Shown piece by piece: positions 8,267 through 15,145 of a DNA stretch of 64,000 nucleotides. The notes under the pieces are model-generated. The model did no database searches, was not told the DNA's origin, and saw only the letters and a program-made list of their open reading frames with translations. The translations under genes and the position numbers were made by a program. Every line of letters begins with the position of its first letter. Position 1 is the stretch's first letter. The stretch comes from Glutamicibacter mishrai (GTDB taxonomy: Bacteria > Actinomycetota > Actinomycetes > Actinomycetales > Micrococcaceae): assembly GCF_012221945.1 (NCBI RefSeq), contig NZ_CP032549.1:930001-994000 (forward strand), written 5' to 3'.

Positions 8267-9361
8267 TTAGGCCGGGGTGGTGGGTACGATCCGCGGATCA
8301 GGCAGGCATTCGGGATAGCTTTCGAGCAACTCCCCCAACAGCTTTTCGCGGATCATGTTCCGCAAGCTCCACAGGTCCCCGGCGTTGCGGGCCGAGAGGT
8401 AGATGGCCACCGTTTGCAGTCCGTTCTGCGCATCGGTAACGAGCAGCTCGTTGTCGCGTCCATCCCACAGGTCTGAGGATTCCAGCAGCTCGGTGGTGCG
8501 CTGGCGCAGGTAATCAATCGGGGCGTTGAGCTTAAGCTGCAGGGCCACGTTGCCGGAGATCTCCGTACTGCGCCGTGACCAGTTCTCGAATGGGGTGGTA
8601 GTGAAGTAGGTGGAAGGCAGTATCATCCGGCGGCCGTCAAGGAGCAGAACCACCACATAGGACAAGGTGATTTCCTCGACGGTGCCGCGTTCGCCTTCAA
8701 CTACGACGATGTCATCCACGCGAATGGAATCGGTGAAGGCGACCTGCAGTCCAGCGAAGACATTGGCCAGCGTGGATTGGACGGCCAAACCGACAACCAC
8801 CGAAGCCAAACCAGCTGAGGCCAGCAGTCCGGCACCCAGTGCCCTGACTTGCTCGATGGTCAGCAGGACGGCTGCCACGGCCAGGATGCACAGCACCGCG
8901 ATAAGCACCCGGCGCATCAGGCCAACCTGGGTTTGCACCTTGGCCAGTCGTCTTCCGGGGCCGAATTTCGCTTCGAAGCGGGACATCATGCCGGCTTCGA
9001 TCACGCGTACCAGCTTGATGATGAACCAGGTCAAGAACATCACCAGGATGATGAGGATGACGAATTGCCATGGATTGTACCAGTCGCGATTGTTATAGAA
9101 GAACGCGAAAGCGGACTTGGCGACGATGGAGGTGATCATTCCGAAGAACGGAAGTCGGGTAGCCTTCACATCTGCTTCGTCCACGCCGATTCGGCGCAGG
9201 GTGCGGCGGGCGATAGCACTGAATACAAAAGCGAAGATCGCGGCGACGATTGCGCCGGCCAGAAGCACGGCCCAGAATTGCAGCGAAGCAGGAAGGAAGC
9301 TGGAAACGCTGATGACTTCCTCGACCGTCTCGTCTAGAGGTTCAACGGGGTTTGGTGACAT
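8267..9361 (-). CDS. Small-conductance mechanosensitive channel (MscS family)
   Basis: 364-residue inner-membrane channel that releases solutes under hypo-osmotic stress. There are about four hydrophobic helices; the last contains the Gly/Ala-rich pore segment ALGAGLLASAGLASVVVGLAVQ-like region, followed by STLANVFAGLQVAF, the MscS signature. The beta domain follows with the IRVDDIVVVEGERGTVEEI motif, LDGRRMILPSTYF, and an alpha/beta C-terminus. Start ATG 9361. Alone in its transcription unit, facing the terminator at 8194-8242. Confidence 0.92.
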   Translation of the reverse strand: MSPNPVEPLDETVEEVISVSSFLPASLQFWAVLLAGAIVAAIFAFVFSAIARRTLRRIGVDEADVKATRLPFFGMITSIVAKSAFAFFYNNRDWYNPWQFVILIILVMFLTWFIIKLVRVIEAGMMSRFEAKFGPGRRLAKVQTQVGLMRRVLIAVLCILAVAAVLLTIEQVRALGAGLLASAGLASVVVGLAVQSTLANVFAGLQVAFTDSIRVDDIVVVEGERGTVEEITLSYVVVLLLDGRRMILPSTYFTTTPFENWSRRSTEISGNVALQLKLNAPIDYLRQRTTELLESSDLWDGRDNELLVTDAQNGLQTVAIYLSARNAGDLWSLRNMIREKLLGELLESYPECLPDPRIVPTTPA

Positions 9362-9377
9362 ACTTAAAGGATGTCAT

Positions 9378-9524
9378 ATGGCACTAGATAAATGCTGTGC
9401 AGGACCTTGTCCCAAGCCGGATAACGACGTGGATCCAAGCGGTCTTGATCACAGTGGGATAGCTACGTTGAAAGCAGGAAGGACTGCGTCGATGCCTGCC
9501 GCAGGCCGGAAGACCCGCGAATGA
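9378..9524 (+). CDS. Possible 48-residue Cys-containing small protein
   Basis: A short reading frame begins with ATG 9378, six bases after a good Shine-Dalgarno AAAGGA (9366-9371), and ends at TGA 9522-9524. The product starts MALDKCCAGPCPKP, then an Asp/Gly stretch and a basic C-terminus. It is divergent from mscS and upstream of the phzF-like gene. No family is recognised. Support is the ribosome-binding site and the clustered cysteines only, so it may not be real. Confidence 0.35.
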   Translation: MALDKCCAGPCPKPDNDVDPSGLDHSGIATLKAGRTASMPAAGRKTRE

Positions 9525-9589
9525 CGTTTTGTGTGTCCTTGTACGTAACACCCGATCAACCTGATGATTAATGTGCCACCATGCTAAGT

Positions 9590-10588
9590 ATGAGCCGAAC
9601 ATTTGCTTATCAGCAGGTTGATGTTTTTGCGCCCACTGCATTTAACGGCAATGGGCTCGGAGTCGTATTCAACGCTGACAGCCTGTCTGATGATCAGATG
9701 CAGCACTTCGCCCAGTGGCTGAATGTGGCTGAGACGGTATTCTTCGTCGAGCCCACCCACGAAGAGGCCGACTACGCCATCCGCATTTTCACCCCCAGCA
9801 CGGAATTGTCCTTTGCCGGACACCCGACGCTGGGCGCTGCGCACGCGTGGCTGGAATCCGGTGGCGTGCCTGGCCCGGCTGGCCATTTGATCCAGCAGTG
9901 CGAAGCCGGACTCATTCCTGTTCGAGTGGAACGCGAAAGCACCGACAGCCATTCGCGGCGGCTAGCCTTCTTGGCTCCCCCGTTGACCCGCACCGGCCCC
10001 TTGGAGCCGGACGTCCTCCAGTGGGCGATTAGCGGACTTGGCATTCACGAAGACGACGTCGTTGATCACCAGTGGCTGGTCAACGGCCCGCATCCTGCTG
10101 GCCTGGTCCTGCGCGACGCTGACGTGGTGCTGGGAATCGAACCGGACTATGAGGCGCTTCAAGGCCTTGAAGTGGGCGTCATCGGACCCTACACGGCATC
10201 GAGCGTAGCCCACGGCGTCTGGCAGCCGCACGGTTCGGTGTTGCCCAGGGTTTCAGGCACGCGCGAGGAACTGCGTCCGCTGGATTCCTCCGATCTGGAA
10301 CGCTCCGAGGAACGCTTTGGCTCTGTGGTGATGCAGCCGCCTGCCGACTTCGAGGTGCGCGCCTTTGTTGCGGGCGAAGCCGTCTCCGAGGACCCCGCCA
10401 CCGGTTCGCTGAATGCCGCCTTTGGCATCTGGCTGACCCAATCCGGCTACGCTCCTCAACGCTATACCGTGCGCCAGGGAACCCGTGTCGGCCGAAGCGC
10501 CATCTTGCATATCGAAGCCACCGAAAAGGGCGTGTGGGTCAGCGGCGACGTGGAAACCCGCATTTCCGGCGATGTGAGTTTCGACTAA
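9590..10588 (+). CDS. PhzF-family isomerase/epimerase-like protein
   Basis: Cytoplasmic protein of about 332 residues with the diaminopimelate-epimerase fold of PhzF. It starts at ATG 9590 or the in-frame ATG 9581; neither has a good Shine-Dalgarno. The catalytic Glu of NVAETVFF is near residue 48, followed by TPSTELSFAGHPTLGAAH and, near the C-terminus, EDPATGSLNAAFGIW, the three standard PhzF landmarks. No phenazine pathway genes are near, so it is one of the many PhzF homologues of unknown substrate. Confidence 0.88.
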   Translation: MSRTFAYQQVDVFAPTAFNGNGLGVVFNADSLSDDQMQHFAQWLNVAETVFFVEPTHEEADYAIRIFTPSTELSFAGHPTLGAAHAWLESGGVPGPAGHLIQQCEAGLIPVRVERESTDSHSRRLAFLAPPLTRTGPLEPDVLQWAISGLGIHEDDVVDHQWLVNGPHPAGLVLRDADVVLGIEPDYEALQGLEVGVIGPYTASSVAHGVWQPHGSVLPRVSGTREELRPLDSSDLERSEERFGSVVMQPPADFEVRAFVAGEAVSEDPATGSLNAAFGIWLTQSGYAPQRYTVRQGTRVGRSAILHIEATEKGVWVSGDVETRISGDVSFD

Positions 10589-10630
10589 TTCGCCGTTCAT
10601 AGGCTTCCTATCCATTCCACTGGAGCCGAA

Positions 10631-10656
10631 CAGGCACTAACCTTGACCAGTGCCTG
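10631..10656. promoter_or_regulatory. Inverted repeat over the pump start codon
   Basis: Perfect 8-base arms CAGGCACT (10631-10638) and AGTGCCTG (10649-10656) with a 10-base spacer. The right arm covers the GTG start (10650-10652) of the DHA2 pump and the spacer contains a -10-like TAACCT. It could be a repressor operator on a leaderless promoter or an RNA hairpin hiding the start codon. The same arms recur at 56479-56497. Confidence 0.45.
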
Positions 10657-12095
10657 AAACTGCAAATCCCACCACTGACTTTGATAAGAAAGCCGCATGG
10701 CGTGCCCTTTGGGCGCTGGTCATCGGATTCTTCATGATCCTTCTGGACACCACCATCGTGTCCACCGCGATGCCTTCCATCATGGCGTCGCTTGATGCCG
10801 ATATCTCCGGCATCTTGTGGGTCAATAGCGCCTACCTGCTCACCTTCGCCGTGCCATTGCTGGTCACCGGTCGACTGGGTGACCGCTTCGGCCCACGCAA
10901 TATCTACCTCATCGGAATGGTGATCTTCTCCCTGGCCTCGTTATGGTGCGGCCTGTCGGATTCGCTGGGATCCCTGATTGCCGCCCGCGCCGTCCAGGGC
11001 CTGGGCGCATCGATGATCTCGCCCCAGGCAATGACCATGATCACCCGCCTCTTCCCCTACCAGCATCGTGGCGCGGCCATGGGCCTGTGGGGCGCGGTCG
11101 CTGGTATAGCGTCGCTGATCGGCCCAATTGCCGGCGGCCTGCTGGTGGACTCCGTGGGCTGGGAATGGATCTTCTTCATCAACTTGCCCATCGCCGTGCT
11201 CAGCCTCGTGATGGTCTTCAAGTTTGTTCCGCGCTTGGAACCCCAGGCGCACTCCTTCGACTGGATTGGCGTGGCCCTGTCGGCAGTTGCCATGTTCTGC
11301 CTCGTCTTCGGCATCCAGGAAGGCGATTCGACGAATTGGGAGCCGTTCATTGGACCTTTCGGTTCCTGGCACCTGATTATCAGCGGCATCCTGTTGCTGG
11401 CCGTTTTCGTTTGGTGGCAGAGCAAGACGAAGTCGGAACCGCTCGTTCCGCTGCGTCTGTTCACGGTGCGCAATTTCTCGCTGGCCAATGTGGCCATCAC
11501 CTTCATGGGATTGACTATCTCCACCATCAGCTTGCCTATGGTGTTCTTCTTGCAGAATGTGCGTGGCCTGACTCCGACTGAGTCAGCCTTGATGATTTCC
11601 CCGATGGCAGTCGTCGGTATTTTCATCGCCCCGCGTTTGGGCAAGATGGTCAACAAGCTCAGCCCTCGCGTCTTGGCAGTGCCCGGCTTCATTCTCTTTG
11701 GCGGAGCCACCGTTGTCTATGCCTTCATGATGCATGCGGACATCGCCTTGTGGACCTTGCTGATTCCATCGGCCGTTCAGGGCATCGGCTCGGCCATGAT
11801 CTGGCCTTCGCTGTCTTTGGCAGCCACCCGGGACCTGACTCCACGCGATGCGGGTGCCGGATCCGGCATCTACAACACCACCCGCCAGATCGGTTCCGTG
11901 CTCGGTTCAGCGCTCATCGCAGTCATGATGGATTCACGCATCCAGGCGCAAATCGAAAAGGCTGGTTCCAAGGACCCTGCTTCGATGATGGAAGCGACGT
12001 CGGTTGGCCTTGGCCAGGCACTGCTTCTGCCTGGCTTCGTTGCTGTTGCCGCGGTGATCGTGGTGGCGTTCTTGAGCCCCGGCAAAAAGGCCTAG
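10650..12095 (+). CDS. DHA2-family MFS multidrug efflux pump (EmrB/QacA type)
   Basis: 481-residue proton-driven exporter in the cytoplasmic membrane with 14 hydrophobic segments. Motif C-like WVNSAYLLTFAVPLLVTGRLGDRFG (with motif A GRLGDRFGPRN) and LDTTIVSTAMPSIMASL near the N-terminus are characteristic of EmrB/QacA proteins. The start is GTG 10650, which lies inside an inverted repeat. It is followed by a strong terminator, so it is monocistronic. The substrate range cannot be predicted. Confidence 0.92.
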   Translation: MPETANPTTDFDKKAAWRALWALVIGFFMILLDTTIVSTAMPSIMASLDADISGILWVNSAYLLTFAVPLLVTGRLGDRFGPRNIYLIGMVIFSLASLWCGLSDSLGSLIAARAVQGLGASMISPQAMTMITRLFPYQHRGAAMGLWGAVAGIASLIGPIAGGLLVDSVGWEWIFFINLPIAVLSLVMVFKFVPRLEPQAHSFDWIGVALSAVAMFCLVFGIQEGDSTNWEPFIGPFGSWHLIISGILLLAVFVWWQSKTKSEPLVPLRLFTVRNFSLANVAITFMGLTISTISLPMVFFLQNVRGLTPTESALMISPMAVVGIFIAPRLGKMVNKLSPRVLAVPGFILFGGATVVYAFMMHADIALWTLLIPSAVQGIGSAMIWPSLSLAATRDLTPRDAGAGSGIYNTTRQIGSVLGSALIAVMMDSRIQAQIEKAGSKDPASMMEATSVGLGQALLLPGFVAVAAVIVVAFLSPGKKA

Positions 12096-12124
12096 CAGCA
12101 CAATCTCCGGGCGCCAGATACGCC

Positions 12125-12176
12125 AGAACCCTGGCTGGTCAATTCAGTTGAACTGTCCAGCCAGGGTTCTTTTTTT
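12125..12176 (+). terminator. Rho-independent terminator of the DHA2 pump gene
   Basis: Perfect 14-base-pair stem AGAACCCTGGCTGG (12125-12138) with its complement (12157-12170), an 18-base loop and a T7 tract. It closes the pump gene and is 6 bases from the convergent small gene. Confidence 0.92.
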
Positions 12177-12181
12177 GCTAT

Positions 12182-12364
12182 TTAGGCCGGGTTGGTGGGG
12201 CCATCGTTGTTGTCGTTGTTCTTGAACTCATCGACCTTCTCGCCGATTTTCTCCTGAGCATCAGCGGCGAAATCCTTGATGTTCTCAGTAGCGTCGCCAG
12301 CGAACTCCTTGGCGCTCTCCACTGCTTCGCCCAGCTTCTTCTTTGCGTCATCCAAGAAACCCAT
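12182..12364 (-). CDS. 60-residue amphipathic helical protein
   Basis: Small charged protein, almost entirely helical: MGFLDDAKKKLGEAVESAK followed by AGDA and FAADAQEK heptad-like repeats and an Asn/Asp tail. I start it at ATG 12364 because a strong GAGGAGA ribosome-binding site precedes it; a longer frame begins upstream without one. Composition recalls LEA/CsbD-like stress proteins and short Rv0909-like proteins, but similarity is only in composition. Downstream neighbour of the DoxX-like gene, same strand, gap about 105 bases. Confidence 0.7.
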   Translation of the reverse strand: MGFLDDAKKKLGEAVESAKEFAGDATENIKDFAADAQEKIGEKVDEFKNNDNNDGPTNPA

Positions 12365-12469
12365 TTGGTTCTCCTCTTCGCTTATTGCCCGTATTCGACC
12401 GCTGAAAATCGCAGTCTTCAAGATGAACTTACTTGCGTCTGTGTGCCGAGCTAGGCCATGGCGCAAAGA

Positions 12470-12901
12470 TTACTTGTCTTTTTTGATCTTCTTTGCTGCC
12501 TTGCGGCCAAAAATCAGTGCCACGGCGATGCCGGCCAGCCATGCATCCTTGGCCAATGCAGTTCCATCAGCCGTTGGGCGGACGCCGTCGGACTCGGTCA
12601 TGCCCGGAGTGCGCAGGTACGAGGAAAGCAGTACGCCCGAGAAGGCGCCCAATCCGATACCTGCCAAGCGTGATGGAACCAAAGGCAGAAGCAGAGCGCT
12701 GCCCAAGGAGATTTCCGAGATGGACAGGACCTTGCCGAAGACTGCTGGCTCCAGGTCGCCCAGCTGCGGCACACCATTGGATGCCATCTGCTGCAGGCCA
12801 GCCGCGCTGGCCTCATCAATGCGCAGCTTGTTAATTCCGCTGTTGAGAATGAATGCGCCACTGACTAATCGGAGTGCGGCGTTTGCGATCGAGATTCCCA
12901 T
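12470..12901 (-). CDS. DoxX-like membrane protein
   Basis: 143-residue membrane protein with about four hydrophobic helices. The N-terminus LRLVSGAFILNSGINKLRID matches the DoxX-type first helix (xxRxxxGxxFxxxGxxKL), and EISLGSALLLPL is the second. It ends in a Lys-rich cytoplasmic tail. It is divergent from a TetR gene 158 bases away, so that regulator may control it. The exact role of this family member is unknown. Confidence 0.75.
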   Translation of the reverse strand: MGISIANAALRLVSGAFILNSGINKLRIDEASAAGLQQMASNGVPQLGDLEPAVFGKVLSISEISLGSALLLPLVPSRLAGIGLGAFSGVLLSSYLRTPGMTESDGVRPTADGTALAKDAWLAGIAVALIFGRKAAKKIKKDK

Positions 12902-13059
12902 GGGCCCTCACTTCTCTTTCCAATAGTAAAAACGCGTTCTGGAAAAGAACGCTCTGCTGTTCAGCGTAGTCATGGCTGTGGTAGTTCACAATCATTTCGA
13001 CGGCGCGCTTAGCACTTGCCAAGTTTTCGAAGGTGAGAATCGTGCTAAATTCGTGAATC

Positions 13060-13749
13060 ATGATCGCTTCTTCCGCTGTACCTCCGGCCGCACTTGATCT
13101 GCTCATTTCCCAGGGCTTTGATGCCACCAGTGTTGACGAGCTGGCAGCTGCCGCAGGGATCTCGCGTTCCACGTTCTTCCGCCGTTTTGGCTCCAAGGAG
13201 AACATGGTTTTTGCCGACCAGGAAATGATCATCACCCACGTGCAGACCACGCTGGCAGCTTCTTCCGTTGACGCGATCTCCACCTTGATTGACGCTGCCC
13301 ATGTCGTATTTGACCAGTACACGGTCAACCCGGAAGGCGCGCAGCTGCGCCACAAGCTGCTTTCCTCTGTTCCGTCATTGCGTGAACGCGAGCTGGTCTC
13401 GACCCACCGGTACGAACGCGCTTTTTATGATTTCCTGGCCCGCCGGAACCTCGCCAACACCGCGTCGGAGAAGTCCTTGTGCCTGGGTGTCAGCGCAGGG
13501 CTCGTAGCTATCCACAATGACCACCTGAGAACGTGGATCAAGGACCCCAACAGCACCGATCGCAGCAAGCTGGCACATGATGTCCGCTTGTTCCTTGAGC
13601 GCTTTGCCGATCTGCTGGGCGCTGATGGTACTGGCACGGAAGCCACTTCCCCTGCACCCACGGTAGTTGTTTCGGTCTTGAACTCGGGCGCTGATGAGCA
13701 AGCAATCTTGCAGGCTGTTTCAGCGGCTTTGAAGGACCGCGGCAAGTAG
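13060..13749 (+). CDS. TetR-family transcriptional regulator
   Basis: 229-residue repressor. The N-terminal helix-turn-helix spans about residues 8-55, with FDATSVDELAAAAGISRSTFFRRFGSKENMVFAD matching the TetR pattern; the rest is a ligand/dimer domain that is not diagnostic. ATG 13060 is the first start after an in-frame stop six bases upstream. The HTH begins unusually close to the N-terminus. Divergent from the DoxX-like gene and followed by an acyl-CoA dehydrogenase gene, whose promoter carries an inverted repeat that could be its operator. Confidence 0.88.
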   Translation: MIASSAVPPAALDLLISQGFDATSVDELAAAAGISRSTFFRRFGSKENMVFADQEMIITHVQTTLAASSVDAISTLIDAAHVVFDQYTVNPEGAQLRHKLLSSVPSLRERELVSTHRYERAFYDFLARRNLANTASEKSLCLGVSAGLVAIHNDHLRTWIKDPNSTDRSKLAHDVRLFLERFADLLGADGTGTEATSPAPTVVVSVLNSGADEQAILQAVSAALKDRGK

Positions 13750-13761
13750 GCAACCACACGG

Positions 13762-13805
13762 AATGGAACCTAGTTTCTTGACATGACACTGCGTTCCATT
13801 AGGCT
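13762..13805 (+). promoter_or_regulatory. Promoter with flanking inverted repeat for the acyl-CoA dehydrogenase gene
   Basis: -35 TTGACA (13778-13783), 16-base spacer and -10 TAGGCT (13800-13805) form a good sigma-70-type promoter 42 bases before the start. A perfect inverted repeat AATGGAAC (13762-13769) / GTTCCATT (13793-13800) brackets the -35 and touches the -10, as a repressor site would. The regulator is not known; the adjacent TetR is a candidate. Confidence 0.6.
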
Positions 13806-13847
13806 AGAGATGAAAGTTTTCACTCTAGCCAATTTGGAGCGCCTGAG

Positions 13848-15080
13848 ATGACCGAGCAGTCTACCGGTTTGGAATTTCCCAACGGTGTTGTTGAACCGGA
13901 ATACGACCTATGGGCAGAAGACGTCAACATTGACCCCACAGGAATCTTTGCCGATATAGATGCTGCGGATCTTGCCTGGCGCACCAAAGCCCGCAAGTTC
14001 GTCGTGGAGGAAGTCAAAAAGGACATCCACGAATACTGGGACAAGGCCGACTACCCGCTTCATTTGATCAAGAAGCTCGGCGACGCCGACCTGCTGCGCG
14101 ACGGCATGAACCTGGATTCCTACGAAAAAATGACTCCGCTGGCTGCCGGCCTGGTGAATATGGAAATGGCGCGTGGAGACGGATCCGTCGCCACCATCGT
14201 TGGCGTGCAGGGCGGCTTGGCTTTGCGCTCGGTCCTCTTCTGCGGCAACGAGGAACAGATCCAGAAGTACGCCATGCCGATGCTCGCTGGAGAACTGCCT
14301 GGCGCATTTGCGTTGACCGAGCCAACCCACGGCTCCGACTCGGTGTCATTGGAAACCCGTGCGACGAAAGTCGAGGGCGGGTACCGGATCAGCGGCGAAA
14401 AGAAATGGATCGGCAACGGCTCCATCGGCGGCGTCTCGATCGTCTGGGCACGTGATGATGAAGGCAAGGTCCGCGGCTTCGTGGTGCATCAGGATGCCGA
14501 AGGCTATAGCGCCACCACCATCCAGAACAAGTTGTCGTTGCGCGCCATCTGGCAGGCACATATCCGCATGGAGAACGTATTCGTTCCTGACGAGGACGTA
14601 CTGCCTCAGGCCACCAGCTTCAAGGACACCTCCCGAGTCCTGTTCGCCACGCGACTCGGTGTCGCTTGGTCCGCGGTCGGACATGCCACTGCTTGCTACG
14701 AGTCGGCAGTGAACTACGCCAAGCAGCGCGTGCAGTTCGGCCGCCCGCTGGCCGCCAGCCAGATTGTCCAAGAACGCCTGGCACGGATGCAGTCCGAGCT
14801 GGCCACCATCCAGGTGCTCGTGATGCAGGCTACCAAGCGCGAGACCACCGGAGAACTCACTGGGCCGCAGGCATCGATGGCCAAGTACACCGCTACCCGC
14901 ACGGCCCGCGCCATTGCTTCCAATGCCCGCGATCTGCTGGGCGGCAACGGCATTCTCACCAGCAACCGCGTAGCCCGCCACTTCGCTGATGTGGAAGCGA
15001 TCCACACCTACGAAGGAACCGAAACGGTCCAGGCTTTGATCATGGGACGCGACATCACCGGATTCTCCGCCTTCGCCTAA
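13848..15080 (+). CDS. Glutaryl-CoA dehydrogenase-like acyl-CoA dehydrogenase
   Basis: 410-residue flavoenzyme of the acyl-CoA dehydrogenase superfamily, most like glutaryl-CoA dehydrogenase (oxidative decarboxylation of glutaryl-CoA to crotonyl-CoA in lysine/tryptophan breakdown). Visible landmarks are the FAD/substrate motif FALTEPTHGSDS, the W-containing EKKWIGNG strand, a C-terminal RxxQFGRPLAASQIVQ, and IHTYEGTETV with the catalytic Glu near residue 389, all in the positions expected for GCDH. The exact substrate is inferred. It is monocistronic, with its own promoter and terminator. Confidence 0.85.
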   Translation: MTEQSTGLEFPNGVVEPEYDLWAEDVNIDPTGIFADIDAADLAWRTKARKFVVEEVKKDIHEYWDKADYPLHLIKKLGDADLLRDGMNLDSYEKMTPLAAGLVNMEMARGDGSVATIVGVQGGLALRSVLFCGNEEQIQKYAMPMLAGELPGAFALTEPTHGSDSVSLETRATKVEGGYRISGEKKWIGNGSIGGVSIVWARDDEGKVRGFVVHQDAEGYSATTIQNKLSLRAIWQAHIRMENVFVPDEDVLPQATSFKDTSRVLFATRLGVAWSAVGHATACYESAVNYAKQRVQFGRPLAASQIVQERLARMQSELATIQVLVMQATKRETTGELTGPQASMAKYTATRTARAIASNARDLLGGNGILTSNRVARHFADVEAIHTYEGTETVQALIMGRDITGFSAFA

Positions 15081-15097
15081 GGAACAACAGGCACAGC

Positions 15098-15142
15098 ATG
15101 AAGGACGTGGTCCTGGCTTTTGGCCAGGACCACGTCCTTCAT
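15098..15142. terminator. Bidirectional hairpin terminator
   Basis: Perfect 20-base-pair stem starting ATGAAGGACGTGG, loop TTTTG. It lies between the convergent acyl-CoA dehydrogenase and hrpB genes and 3 bases from the hrpB stop. Confidence 0.9.
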
Positions 15143-15145
15143 TTA

